Positions 24,681 to 33,773 of a stretch of 64,000 bases of DNA are shown one piece after another. The DNA comes from Rhodobacteraceae bacterium UBA6796 (GTDB lineage Bacteria > Pseudomonadota > Alphaproteobacteria > Rhodobacterales > Rhodobacteraceae): NCBI GenBank assembly GCA_002452815.1, contig DKFM01000015.1, positions 1-64,000 on the forward strand, given 5' to 3'. The notes beneath the pieces are model-generated. The model did no database searches. It saw nothing but the letters and a program-made list of their open reading frames with translations, and was not told the DNA's origin. Position 1 is the stretch's first letter, and the number at the start of each line of letters is the position of its first letter. Both the position numbers and the translations under genes were made by a program.

Positions 24681-25471
24681 ACGCGGCGGCTCGGGTCCGT
24701 CTGGCCGGCCATCCTGCCCTTCCGCACCGAGAGAATACTTGCCGACTTCCCTCGCGGGCTATCCTGTATTTTCAGAAGTGGAATGAGGAATACGCTAGGC
24801 AGATTATTCCGCCTGCGACCGCCCCCGAGCTTCGGCACACGATCAGCGGCAAGGTCAGGACCGGCACAGCAGCTTCGCCTTGCTCGATCAGATCGGTCAC
24901 GGCTTGGATCATGACGCATGGCAGCCTCCGGTGTTGCGGGCCCGCAGATCGTTGTAGCGACCGATATCTTCCGGGAGGCTCGCGGCGAGGCTTGGTGGTG
25001 CTGGCATGATCTGCTGTTCCAGCCGTATCGCCAACAGAATACAGGGACTTGGCTGTGGCGCCCACCGGATCGCGAGACGTTAGGGTAGGGTTTGCTCTTT
25101 GGGCAGCCGAACCTGTTGATCTCAGAAATCACTGTGTTGAACGCGAATAGGTCAACACGAAACATGCGCTTTTGACATGTGTTCCCTTGTGCTGCTGGGG
25201 GATGCTGTCTCTCCTAAGCGGGCGTTCACTGGTAAGGCTCGCCGCAGGACACGCGCGTGCATTCAAGATCTCATAGAGGCGGCCTGTGGTATCATTCGCA
25301 CAAGGTAGGGTGTGCCGGGGCTTCGGCAATCACCTTTGGGCGATCAGCAAAACTGGCGGCATCAATGCGCGGTGCGCGTTTACAGCGAGCCTGTAACTCA
25401 TTGATTTTGTTTATGGGGTGCTGGTCTGGATTTGCGATGAAAAGCACCGCAAACCAACGTATTGAATACGC
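24681..25471. other. Gene-poor stretch before the attachment site
   Basis: No frame here has convincing composition, start signal or recognisable product. The last 250 bases are richer in A/T than the flanks, as expected for integrase arm-binding sites beside an attachment core. A minus-strand frame running into the tRNA half encodes GGDLNPRPRDYE, the known artefact of translating antisense tRNA. Confidence 0.45.
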
Positions 25472-25516
25472 CTCATAATCACGGGGTCGGGGGTTCAAGT
25501 CCCCCCCTCGCCACCA
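25472..25516 (+). mobile_element. Attachment site: 3' half of tRNA-Met(CAT)
   Basis: The sequence reads as tRNA positions 32-76: anticodon loop CTCATAA (CAT at 25474-25476), anticodon 3' stem TCACG, variable loop GGGTC, T arm GGGGG-TTCAAGT-CCCCC, acceptor strand CCTCGCC, A73 and CCA (25514-25516). The bases before 25472 do not pair with TCACG or CCTCGCC, so the 5' half is absent. This is the pattern left by a tyrosine integrase that uses a tRNA anticodon loop as its crossover point; the intact tRNA should lie at the other end of the element. Confidence 0.85.
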
Positions 25517-25590
25517 CTTCCCCCTTTTCGATGATTGAGCGTGCCCGTGGGGCCGCGGTCCGCCTGCTGGCGGCATGGTGCGTCACCGGA

Positions 25591-26733
25591 TCATAGCGCG
25601 TTGAGGAAAGCCACCAGCGCTTCTTGCTCGTCCCGGGTCAGCCCGAGCGGGCGGATGTGCGGCGAGCTGGTCGCCGCCGCGCCGAACAGCGGTTCGGAAC
25701 GTGTCTTTGCATCCCGGGCATGCGACGCGCCGCCGCCGCCGTTATACAGCCCCACCACCCCGGCAAGGCTGGGAAACAGGCCGTTGTGCATGTAGGGCGC
25801 CGATCGGGCCACATGGCGCAGGCTCGGGGTCAGGAAACGCCCCGCATCCTCGGTCACGCCGGTCGCCTCGAACCGGCCCAGATCCTGAAAGCGGCGCCCG
25901 AAGTAGGACAGGCCGATATTGTGGAACCGTTGATCCGACAGGGTGGGGCCGAAATGGCAATTGGCACAGCGCGCCTTGGTGCGGAACAGATGCAAGCCGC
26001 GCAGTTCAGTGTCGCTGAGGGCGCCGGGGGTGCCCGCAAGGAAGCGATCGAGCCTGCTGGGTGTGTCGAGCTGTCGCTGAAAGGCCGCCAGGGCCGAGGT
26101 GATCGTGACAAGCGTGATCTCTTCGCTGCCGAAGGCCTGGCCGAAAAGCGCCGGGTAGGGCGGCTTGGCCGCGACCCGGGCCACCATCGCGGCCAGGTCC
26201 TGCACCGCCATTTCGTCAGGCGCGGTCAGCGGGCCGATCGCCTGATCTTCCAGACTGGCGGCGCGACCATCCCAGAACAGGGCCTGCCGGGTGCCGGCCG
26301 CGAACAGCGCGGGGGCGTTGCGCCGTCCCTCGGTGCGGCCATGTCCGAAGGACCGCGGCAGCCCGTCGGACCAGCCCAGACGGCGGTTGTGGCAGCTTTG
26401 GCAGGCGATGTGGCCCGAGTCCGACAGCACCGGGTCCTCGAACAGCCGTTGCCCCAGGGCGATGCGTGCCGCCTGCGGGCTGTCGGGGGCGGGGGGCGCG
26501 GGCAGCATCATCGGCGCCAGTTCGATATACGCCACGCCTGCGTCGATCCAGGGGGCGGGCCAGCGTGCCGGATCGCCGGAATACAGCGCGCGCAGGTCGT
26601 CGGGGTCGGTCAGGTCGGGGCGGCGGCCTTCTACCGCCCCGACCAGCAGCACCAGCGCCACCGCCCCCCAGACCGGCCAGAGCCAGCGCTGCGCCCACAG
26701 TCCGCCGGCCACCGGGAAGAAGCGCGCCATCAT
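25591..26733 (-). CDS. Di-haem cytochrome c peroxidase / MauG-like protein (380 aa)
   Basis: Start ATG 26733 (or 26730). A membrane-spanning N-terminus (WLWPVWGAVALVLLVGAVEG) serves as signal or anchor for the periplasm. Two haem c sites are present: CQSCH near residue 111 and CANCH near residue 260. ALFAAGTRQALFWDGRAASLEDQA and the C-terminal TPSLRHVARSAPYMHNG are typical of the CcpA/MauG superfamily. The gene starts four bases after the receptor gene and is co-transcribed with it. Such MauG-like proteins beside TonB receptors include the MbnH type that handles copper; that link is only a suggestion. Confidence 0.88.
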   Translation of the reverse strand: MMARFFPVAGGLWAQRWLWPVWGAVALVLLVGAVEGRRPDLTDPDDLRALYSGDPARWPAPWIDAGVAYIELAPMMLPAPPAPDSPQAARIALGQRLFEDPVLSDSGHIACQSCHNRRLGWSDGLPRSFGHGRTEGRRNAPALFAAGTRQALFWDGRAASLEDQAIGPLTAPDEMAVQDLAAMVARVAAKPPYPALFGQAFGSEEITLVTITSALAAFQRQLDTPSRLDRFLAGTPGALSDTELRGLHLFRTKARCANCHFGPTLSDQRFHNIGLSYFGRRFQDLGRFEATGVTEDAGRFLTPSLRHVARSAPYMHNGLFPSLAGVVGLYNGGGGASHARDAKTRSEPLFGAAATSSPHIRPLGLTRDEQEALVAFLNAL

Positions 26734-26737
26734 CCGC

Positions 26738-29377
26738 TCACCACGTCATCGAGGTGCCAAGCCAGACCGAGCGCCCGGCGATCCAGGGATTGACCGAGCT
26801 CGCGGTCTTGTTGCCGCGCTGATTGAACAGGTTGGCGACCTTAAGATCGAGCGACACCGGATTGCCCCGCACCTCGGCCACCCGGGCCTGCAGGTTCAGA
26901 TCGACCGTCACCACGGGGTCATAGTGGAAGGGGGCATACAGCAGATGCGGCTGGGTGCCGTAGATCGGATGGTCCCGATCCGACTCGGCGCACTCGGAGG
27001 TCGACGAAGACTGGCATCGGGCACCGTCATAGGCAAAGGTTACCCCGGTCGAGACGCCGGCTTTCAGGCCGCCATCGTTCCAGCTGCCGGTCAGGTCCAC
27101 AGCCGCCCGCACGGGGATGTCGAAGCTGCCGGTCGCCGCGGTGAACTCGTCGCGCGTGTAGGACTGGTCTTCATACCAGATGAATTCCATCGCCTCGCCA
27201 TCTTCGGACCCGCCGAAATAGCTCTCGGCCGAGACCCTGCGCTTGGCGATGACACCCGAGAAGGTCAGCCCGACATAGTCGAGGCGCCCTTTCTTGCGCG
27301 GCTGCCAGCGCTTTTCATATTCCAGCGTGAAGGATTGATAGCGGCTGGTGCCATCATTGGTCAGCCGCTGCGTCAGCGAGCGGGTGTCGTCGGTCCGGCC
27401 CTCGTAGGTGCCGACGAACTGATCCTTGCCGTGCCTGTCGATGATGCGCGCGCGCCAGGTGCCATCGGTCAGCCCGTCGGTCCAGGTGGCGCCCAGCGAC
27501 AACTCGTCCGTGTAGGGCGTTTTCAGATCGCCCTGCGAATAATAATAAAGCCCGTTGTCCAGCAGGGTCGTCCACTCGCCTACGACCCCCCCGGTTGCGG
27601 TGCGCCGCTGCGTCAGCCCCCGGGGCACCCCGTCATGGATCGCATAGGTCATGTAATCATCGCTGTAATAGCGATTGGCCCCGAACGTCAGGGTGAAGTC
27701 CGGCTTCGGCGTCCAGGTGGCGACAAGGCGGGGCGCGATATCCAGATTGTCCAGATAATCGTTGTAATCGGCGCGCAGACCGGCGCGCAGGCCGAAATCA
27801 CCCCAGGTCTGATCGAGTTCCAGGAACGCCTCGGCCTTGGTTGCATCGACCTTCACGTCATAGGCGGGCTGCACGACGCGGGTTGAAAAGAACTGTGTCG
27901 GCAGGCAGTCGTCCGACCCTTCGGGGCAGACGTAGCTGCCCGTGGTGGTGCGGGTGGTGGACGAGTTGTGGACATAGCCCTCGCCCTTGCGGCGCGCGTT
28001 CACACGCTCTAGCGCGCCGCCCAGCTTGAACGTCCCGCGCCAGATGTCGCCTTCCAGCTTGCCCGAGATCCGCGCGCGCTGATCTTCATAGGCCCTGTCG
28101 CCGATGCCGCCGGTGCGGCACGGAACCCCGGTCGCGGTACCATAATCAATCGAACTGTCGCACCAGGCATCGAAGGCATCGGTCTGGTATCCGCCACGAT
28201 AGGCGCCATACCACGAATAATAGGTGTTCGCATTGGCCAGGTTCTGGATGGAATTGTCCTGATAGCTGGCGTCCAGCGAAAACCGCATGTTTTTCAGCGC
28301 CACGCCCGCCAGTGATCTGTCCCCGAGCCCGCCTTCCCATTTCGCCGTCACGGCCCGCGAATCGTTCGTCTGGTGGATCTGCTGCCCGTCGACGTAGTGC
28401 GATTCCCATTCCCGATCGTAATCGCTCCAGGTCGCGGTCAGGTTGAGCGTGTTGTCGCTGCTGAACTCATGCTCGAAGCCAAGCAGCCAGAAGCGGGAAT
28501 CGCTCTCGCTCGTGACGGTGCCGCGGCGGTATTGCGGCAAGACTTCCTTGGTCGCTTCCGCGTGTTCCGTCGAATGGCCGAAAACCAGCGCCGAAGACGC
28601 GCCCACCGGCAGCGTCTGTTCGAACGCATAGCTTTGCTTCGTCCATTCGGGCTTGGGCTTGTCATCGGGATTGGTGCGGTCGTCGGTGCCCAGCTCATAG
28701 CTGGTCATGCTGTCGTTCTGGAACGAGAAGCTGGCCTTGCCCGAAACCTCGCGCGAGGGTTTGACCAGCTCATACTGCACCACCCCGCCCTGAAACCCGC
28801 CGAATTCCGCCGAGGCGTTGGAATCGGTCAGCGTGGCGGTATCCAGCAGGCTGGCCGGGATGAACTGGGTTTGCGAGTGCAGCCCGTAGATCGAATTGAA
28901 GTTGACGTTCCCCGTTTCTTCGTCAAGGGGTGTGGCCCCGAACGGATCTTCGTTGCCGGTCAGCGAGTTGACCGACATGCCATTGACGATGATCGTGTTC
29001 TGATCGGTCCGCGCGCCCGAAATCGACATCTCGCGCGGGCGCAGATCCAGCACGCTGTCGCCGTTCTCGCCCGCGGCATTGTCCGCATCGCCCGCGACCT
29101 GCACCGTCGGCATCTTGGTCAGGGCTTCGTTGGCATCGTTCGATCCGTCGCCGCGGGTACGCAGGGCGTCGGCGCCCATCACCGTGGTGCCGGTGTCGGC
29201 CTTGTCGTCGGTCAGCAGGGAACTCAGCCATTCCGCAAAGCTGGTCCGCACCGTGATCGGGTCCAGCATGACGCTTTCCTGCGCATGGGCGGTGGGCGCA
29301 GCCAGCATGATCGCGCTCAGGGCGCAGCCACCGAGCAACAGGACGCGTCGCGCACGCGTCGGGGTTCCATAAGACAT
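26738..29377 (-). CDS. TonB-dependent outer membrane receptor (879 aa)
   Basis: ATG 29377 (MSYGTPTRARR) gives a signal peptide ending at AHAQE, followed by a TonB-box-like DPITV at about 39-43. The plug domain includes DLRPREMSISGARTDQNTIIVNGM and PFGATPLDEETG, and the remainder is a beta-barrel ending in W (LGTSMTW). Three external loops hold cysteine pairs, for example around PCRTGG and CPEGSDDCLP, which is uncommon and may stabilise long loops. The ligand is unknown; the co-transcribed di-haem protein hints at a metal chelate. Confidence 0.9.
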   Translation of the reverse strand: MSYGTPTRARRVLLLGGCALSAIMLAAPTAHAQESVMLDPITVRTSFAEWLSSLLTDDKADTGTTVMGADALRTRGDGSNDANEALTKMPTVQVAGDADNAAGENGDSVLDLRPREMSISGARTDQNTIIVNGMSVNSLTGNEDPFGATPLDEETGNVNFNSIYGLHSQTQFIPASLLDTATLTDSNASAEFGGFQGGVVQYELVKPSREVSGKASFSFQNDSMTSYELGTDDRTNPDDKPKPEWTKQSYAFEQTLPVGASSALVFGHSTEHAEATKEVLPQYRRGTVTSESDSRFWLLGFEHEFSSDNTLNLTATWSDYDREWESHYVDGQQIHQTNDSRAVTAKWEGGLGDRSLAGVALKNMRFSLDASYQDNSIQNLANANTYYSWYGAYRGGYQTDAFDAWCDSSIDYGTATGVPCRTGGIGDRAYEDQRARISGKLEGDIWRGTFKLGGALERVNARRKGEGYVHNSSTTRTTTGSYVCPEGSDDCLPTQFFSTRVVQPAYDVKVDATKAEAFLELDQTWGDFGLRAGLRADYNDYLDNLDIAPRLVATWTPKPDFTLTFGANRYYSDDYMTYAIHDGVPRGLTQRRTATGGVVGEWTTLLDNGLYYYSQGDLKTPYTDELSLGATWTDGLTDGTWRARIIDRHGKDQFVGTYEGRTDDTRSLTQRLTNDGTSRYQSFTLEYEKRWQPRKKGRLDYVGLTFSGVIAKRRVSAESYFGGSEDGEAMEFIWYEDQSYTRDEFTAATGSFDIPVRAAVDLTGSWNDGGLKAGVSTGVTFAYDGARCQSSSTSECAESDRDHPIYGTQPHLLYAPFHYDPVVTVDLNLQARVAEVRGNPVSLDLKVANLFNQRGNKTASSVNPWIAGRSVWLGTSMTW

Positions 29378-29652
29378 GATGCCATTTCCGTTTGTTATGG
29401 TTGGCGGAACTGGCGTGCGGTGGTGCTGGCTATCCCCTTCAAGCGCATGCCCAAACCATATCCGATAGTTTTGATCAACAAAAGGTGAGGCGCTGCCCGC
29501 CATGCGGTCCGGGCCTGTTGTCAACGTGTCACACTTGCTTGGCCCCGGGGCACTGTGCCGTGCCGCCCTTCTACCGCGGCGGTTGTCGGGCCGTTCCTTT
29601 TGGCGGCCTGAGCGGCTAAACTGGCAGACGAGGCAGAAAACAGGAGAGAGCG

Positions 29653-29955
29653 ATGGGCAGAGCCCTTTTTGTTGCGCTGGCGGCAGGCATGTTGGCAGCA
29701 ATCCTGAGTGCGGAACCGGCCGCGGCCGCCTGGCGCGAGCGCTACGAGGTGCATGGCGTCGAGGGCGATGACATGCTGAAGATGCGCGCGGGGCCGGGCA
29801 CCGGATACGTCGTGATCCTGGGTTTGCCGAACGGCACCGTGCTGCGTGTCCACAGTTGCCAGCAGACCGGCGGCACCCGCTGGTGCAAGGTCTCGCTGGA
29901 ACGGGCGCCGGGCCTGAAGGGGTATGTCTCTTGGGCGTATCTGCGGGAAATGTAA
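29653..29955 (+). CDS. Secreted bacterial SH3 domain protein (100 aa)
   Basis: ATG 29653 follows GGAGAG. Signal peptide (ALFVALAAGMLAAILSAEPAAAA) then a single SH3b domain: MRAGPGTGYVVILGLPNGTVLRVHSC, RWCKVS and GYVSWAYL. Two cysteines could form a disulfide in the periplasm. Domains of this kind often bind peptidoglycan or act as protein adaptors. It stands alone and diverges from the receptor gene across a gap of about 275 bases that must contain both promoters. Confidence 0.8.
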   Translation: MGRALFVALAAGMLAAILSAEPAAAAWRERYEVHGVEGDDMLKMRAGPGTGYVVILGLPNGTVLRVHSCQQTGGTRWCKVSLERAPGLKGYVSWAYLREM

Positions 29956-30211
29956 GCGGCAGCGGGTTCGGCCTGGCGCGTGCGATCTGATGGAAAATGG
30001 GGCGTTCGTGCCGGATTTTGTCGCAGATCGTCCGGGCGCGGGGATTTTACCCCGCAGGGCGGCAGAAATCCGCAGCCGCAGGGGGGACTACGGGGCAGGA
30101 TCAAGGCATGCGGATTTTAGCGATCTGAAATCAACGTGTTAAGATGTGCCTGCCGTTGAGGCGCGCCCGACACAGCAGGCCGCCCCTCGGTGGCAGGCCC
30201 CCGGAGATCCG

Positions 30212-31021
30212 ATGCTCATACGCTATGGCTACGAAATCACCCTGACCTGCCCGCAGCCCACACATATGGTTTGCCTGCTGACGGTGCAGGACGACCGCGC
30301 GGCCGATCTGCGCACCTCCGAGACGTTCTTCACCACCCCCGCAGATCTGCCGAGTTCGAGCTATCGTGACATCTTCGGCAACCGCTGCCGCAGGCTGACC
30401 GCGCCTGCGGGGGATGTGACGATCTGGGGCGATGCGACCATCGCGGATAGCGGGCGGCCGGATGCCTGCTGCCCGGATGCCCGCGAAGTGCCGGTGGCAG
30501 ATCTGCCGGACGAGCTTTTGCTATATCTGATCGGCAGCCGCTATTGCGAGACAGACCGGCTCAGCCAGATCGCCTGGGATCTGTTTGGCGGGCTTGCCCC
30601 GGGCTGGGGGCGGGTGCAGGCGGTGTGCGATTTCGTCAATCGGCACATCACCTTCGACTATATGCAGGCCCGTGCCACCCGCACCGCCTATGAGACCTAT
30701 CAGGAGCGTGTCGGCGTGTGCCGCGATTTCGCGCATCTGGCGGTGGCGCTGCTGCGCTGTCTCAATATCCCTGCGCGTTATGTGAACGGCTATCTGGGAG
30801 ACATTGGCGTGCCCGAGGCGGGGCCGATGGATTTCAGCGCCTGGATCGAGGTCTGGCTCGACGGGGGCTGGCACACGTTCGATCCGCGCAACAATACGCG
30901 GCGGATCGGCCGGATCGTTGTGGCGCGGGGGCGCGATGCGACCGACGTGCCGCTGGTCAATTCCTTCGGCCCGCATGTGCTGAAATCGTTCCGGGTCTGG
31001 ACCTATGAGGTGACAGCGTAA
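30212..31021 (+). CDS. Transglutaminase-like cysteine protease, paralogue 2 (269 aa)
   Basis: ATG 30212 with CGGAG upstream. Same organisation as the gene at 21732-22556: beta-rich N-terminal domain, then LIGSRYCETDRLSQIAWDLF, the catalytic Cys in GVCRDFAHLAVALLRCLNIPARY, and WHTFDPRNNTRRIGRIVVARGRDATDVPL near the end. The two proteins align along their entire length. It is chromosomal, outside the prophage border. It converges with hmuV. The 250 bases upstream contain no gene. Confidence 0.88.
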   Translation: MLIRYGYEITLTCPQPTHMVCLLTVQDDRAADLRTSETFFTTPADLPSSSYRDIFGNRCRRLTAPAGDVTIWGDATIADSGRPDACCPDAREVPVADLPDELLLYLIGSRYCETDRLSQIAWDLFGGLAPGWGRVQAVCDFVNRHITFDYMQARATRTAYETYQERVGVCRDFAHLAVALLRCLNIPARYVNGYLGDIGVPEAGPMDFSAWIEVWLDGGWHTFDPRNNTRRIGRIVVARGRDATDVPLVNSFGPHVLKSFRVWTYEVTA

Positions 31022-31052
31022 CCCGGATCTGAGCCGGGGCGGGCGGCCCTGC

Positions 31053-31847
31053 TCAGGCCTGCGCGCCGAACCCGGCCGGCCACGACGGCAGGACCCACGG
31101 CTGCCCCTGCGCGGGCGGCATCCCCACGCGCAGCGCGCAGCCATAGGTGCGCGAAAGCAGATCGTCGCGCATCACCTGTGCCGGTGTTCCGACGGCCTGC
31201 ACCCGCCCCCCCGCCAGCAGCACCATCCGGTCGGCCACCATCGACGACAGGTTCAGATCGTGCATCACCGCCACCACGCCGCCGCCCGCACGCGCGAAGC
31301 GGCGCATGATCGCCATCACCTCGAGTTGATGGCCGATGTCCAAGCTCGCCACCGGCTCGTCCAGCAAAAGCCAGCGGGGGCCGGCATGGCCGGTGGCCTG
31401 CCAGATCTGCGCACGGACACGGGCCAGATGGGCGCGCGCCTGCTGGCCGCCCGACAGTTGCTGGATCGGGCGGCGGGCTTCGGCGGACAGGCCGACCTCG
31501 GCCAGGGCAGCATCGACGACGGCGTCGTGATCGGCCTCGATCCCGGCCTGCAGGCCAAGCCGGACGACCTCGGCCACGGTGAAGGGAAAGGCGACCGAGG
31601 CGGATTGTTCCAGAACCCCGCGCAGCGCTGCCAGCCGCCAGCCTTCGGTGCGGGCGACCTCGTGGCCCTGCAACCGGATCGAGCCCTGATAGGGCAACTC
31701 GCCGCTGACTGCGCGCAAGAGCGTGGACTTGCCCGACCCGTTGGGCCCCAGAATGGCGGTGATTTCGCCGGGGCGGGCATCCAGGTCGATCCCGTGCAGC
31801 ACGGCGCTGCGCCCGAGCGTGACGTGAAGATCGGCGATCTGCAGCAT
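31053..31847 (-). CDS. hmuV: Haem ABC transporter ATP-binding protein (264 aa)
   Basis: ATG 31847 starts two bases after the hmuU stop. Walker A is GPNGSGKS (about residues 36-43), the signature motif LSGGQQARAHLARV lies near 137 and Walker B LLLDEPVASLD near 163, with the H-loop VMHDLN afterwards. It powers transfer of haem through the inner membrane. The last gene of the minus-strand hmu operon. Confidence 0.92.
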   Translation of the reverse strand: MLQIADLHVTLGRSAVLHGIDLDARPGEITAILGPNGSGKSTLLRAVSGELPYQGSIRLQGHEVARTEGWRLAALRGVLEQSASVAFPFTVAEVVRLGLQAGIEADHDAVVDAALAEVGLSAEARRPIQQLSGGQQARAHLARVRAQIWQATGHAGPRWLLLDEPVASLDIGHQLEVMAIMRRFARAGGGVVAVMHDLNLSSMVADRMVLLAGGRVQAVGTPAQVMRDDLLSRTYGCALRVGMPPAQGQPWVLPSWPAGFGAQA

Positions 31848-31849
31848 CC

Positions 31850-32911
31850 CTAAAACCCCCCAAAGCCGCGACGGCGCAGCAAGATCCACAGGAAGACCGG
31901 CGCCCCGATCACTGCGGTGACGATGCCGATCGGCAGCTCGGCCGGGGCGACGACCAGCCGCGCGATCAGGTCGGCCAGCACCAGCAGCGTCGCGCCCATC
32001 AGCGCGGCATTGGGCAGCAGTGCGCGGTGGTCGGGCCCTGCGGCCAGCCGCAGCAGATGCGGCACCACGATGCCGACAAAGCCGATCCCCCCCGCCAGCG
32101 CGACCGACGCCCCCGCCAGCGCCGCCACCACCAGCACCGCGTGGCGTTTCAGCCGTTCGACATCCGTGCCCATATGTGCCGCCGCCGCCTCGCCGAGCGC
32201 CAGCGCGTTCAGCCCCCGCGCCAGCCGCGGGGCCAGCGCCAGCGCGGGCACGATCAGCGCGGCGCCCGTGGCCAGCTTGGGCCAGCTCGCCCCGGCAAGC
32301 GACCCCATCCCCCAGAAGGTCAGGTCGCGCAGCTGCCGGTCGTCGGCAAGATAGGTCAGCACCCCGGTCAGCGCCCCTGCCATCGCCGCCAGCGCGATCC
32401 CGGCCAGCAGGAGCGTCGCGACCGAGGTGCGCCCCCCGCGGCTGGCCACGCGATACAGCAGCAGCGTCGCGGCCCAGGCGCCCAGGAAGGCCGCGACCGG
32501 CACCAGATGCTGCCCCAGCAGAACGGTCAGCGCGCCGGGCAGCATCCCGCCCAGCACGATCGCCGCAACCGCGCCCAGCCCCGCGCCAGCCCCCACGCCG
32601 ATGATCCCAGGATCGGCCAGCGGGTTGCGAAACAGCCCCTGCATCACCGCGCCCGCAACCGCGAGCCCGGCGCCCACCATCACCCCCATCACCAGCCGTG
32701 GCAGCCGGATGTCGAGCAACACGACCTTGTCGCGTGCGCTGATTCCGTTCCCCGACAGCGCGTCGCCCAGCACCTGCAACAGCGACACGCCAGCCGCGCC
32801 GGTCGCCACGGACAGCACACCCGCCACCAGCAGCAGCGCCACCAAAGCCGCCCGCAGCCGCAGGGGCCCCGGGCGTGGCACGCCTGTGGTGGCAAGATGC
32901 GTCATGGCCAT
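31850..32911 (-). CDS. hmuU: Haem ABC transporter permease, FecCD family (353 aa)
   Basis: Start ATG 32911, one base after the hmuT stop; ATG 32905 is also possible. About ten hydrophobic helices are visible, with the FecCD-family motifs RLPR, GAGLAVAGAVMQGLFRNPLADPGIIGVGAGAG and the C-terminal GFVGIVVPHLLRL. Two copies would form the membrane channel together with the ATPase. Gene order and family agree with haem rather than siderophore uptake because of the adjacent hmuS. Confidence 0.92.
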   Translation of the reverse strand: MAMTHLATTGVPRPGPLRLRAALVALLLVAGVLSVATGAAGVSLLQVLGDALSGNGISARDKVVLLDIRLPRLVMGVMVGAGLAVAGAVMQGLFRNPLADPGIIGVGAGAGLGAVAAIVLGGMLPGALTVLLGQHLVPVAAFLGAWAATLLLYRVASRGGRTSVATLLLAGIALAAMAGALTGVLTYLADDRQLRDLTFWGMGSLAGASWPKLATGAALIVPALALAPRLARGLNALALGEAAAAHMGTDVERLKRHAVLVVAALAGASVALAGGIGFVGIVVPHLLRLAAGPDHRALLPNAALMGATLLVLADLIARLVVAPAELPIGIVTAVIGAPVFLWILLRRRGFGGF

Positions 32912-32912
32912 C

Positions 32913-33773
32913 TCAGCCGTTCTCTGCCGTGCGGGGATAGAGTGCGCGATGCAGGTCGGCCGCGGCCTGCGGTGTGCGCGGGCCAAACCCCAGCAGCAAC
33001 ATGCCGTCCATGCGGATCACCGCGCCTGCCTGTGCGGCGGGGGTGGCCCCCAGTGCGGGATGGGCCAGAATATCAGCATTGCTGATCGCCAGATCGCCCT
33101 CGCGGTCCATCATCAGGATGACATCGGGGGCGGCGGCCAGCACGGCCTCGTCGGTCATCTGCTTGTAGCCTTCGAAACCCTCGGCCGCATTGACCGCGCC
33201 CGCAAGCCGGGTGATCGCATCCGCTGACGAATTCGCCCCGCCTGCCATCACCCGCCCGCCCTGGATCGCCAGAACGAACAGCACCCGTTTGGGTGTTTCA
33301 ACGGCCGCCGCCTCGGCGCGGACCTGCGCCATCGCCGCGCTGAAGGCATCGGCCAGCGCCTGTGCTTCGGCCGGGCGTTCCAGCGCCGCGCCGACTGTGG
33401 CGATCTTGGCCAGCACGCCCTCGGGCGAGGCCTCGCCGGGCAGGGCGACATAGGCCACACCGGCGGCTTTCAGCACCTCGACCGCCTCGACCGGCCCGGC
33501 GGTGGCCTCGGCCAGGATCAGTTGCGGATCGAGTGCAAGCACCCCTTCGGGCGACAGCGCGCGGACATATCCGACATCGGGCAGGGCCTGCACCGAAGGC
33601 GGGAACTCCGACGTGGAATCGCGCCCGACAAGCAGGGATTCTGCCCCCAGGGCCGCGACGATCTCGGTCACCGCGCCGCCCAGGGCTATCACGCGCTGGG
33701 GCGGTTCGGCCTGCACTGGCGCGCCTGTGGCCAGACCCGTGCTGAGCGCGGCGATCAGGGCGAGGCGTTTCAT
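32913..33773 (-). CDS. hmuT: Periplasmic haem-binding protein (286 aa)
   Basis: Starts at ATG 33773, overlapping the hmuS stop by ATGA. A signal peptide ending in PVQAE is followed by RVIALGGAVTEIVAALGAESLLVGRDSTSEFPPSVQALPDVGYVRALSPEGVLALDPQLILA, typical of the ChuT/HmuT group of class III binding proteins. It carries haem from the receptor to HmuUV. Confidence 0.92.
   Translation of the reverse strand: MKRLALIAALSTGLATGAPVQAEPPQRVIALGGAVTEIVAALGAESLLVGRDSTSEFPPSVQALPDVGYVRALSPEGVLALDPQLILAEATAGPVEAVEVLKAAGVAYVALPGEASPEGVLAKIATVGAALERPAEAQALADAFSAAMAQVRAEAAAVETPKRVLFVLAIQGGRVMAGGANSSADAITRLAGAVNAAEGFEGYKQMTDEAVLAAAPDVILMMDREGDLAISNADILAHPALGATPAAQAGAVIRMDGMLLLGFGPRTPQAAADLHRALYPRTAENG

Larger units (their letters stand above)
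1..25516. mobile_element. Prophage (HK97-like siphovirus), right portion
   Basis: A continuous run of phage genes fills this stretch: terminase subunits, portal, S49 prohead protease, capsid, head-tail connectors, tail tube, frameshifted tail chaperones, tape measure, tail-tip proteins, holin-like protein and endolysin. It is followed by a regulator and an accessory block. The right border is set by the 3' half of a tRNA-Met gene at 25472-25516, after which chromosomal genes begin. No integrase, excisionase or repressor is visible, so the left border must lie before position 1. The structural genes are all intact, so virion production looks possible; the methylase near 20.5 kb is broken. Confidence 0.88.

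Noticed and set aside
25292..25576. Minus-strand frame with GGDLNPRPRDYE
   Set aside because: This is the usual artefact of translating an antisense tRNA; there is no start signal.
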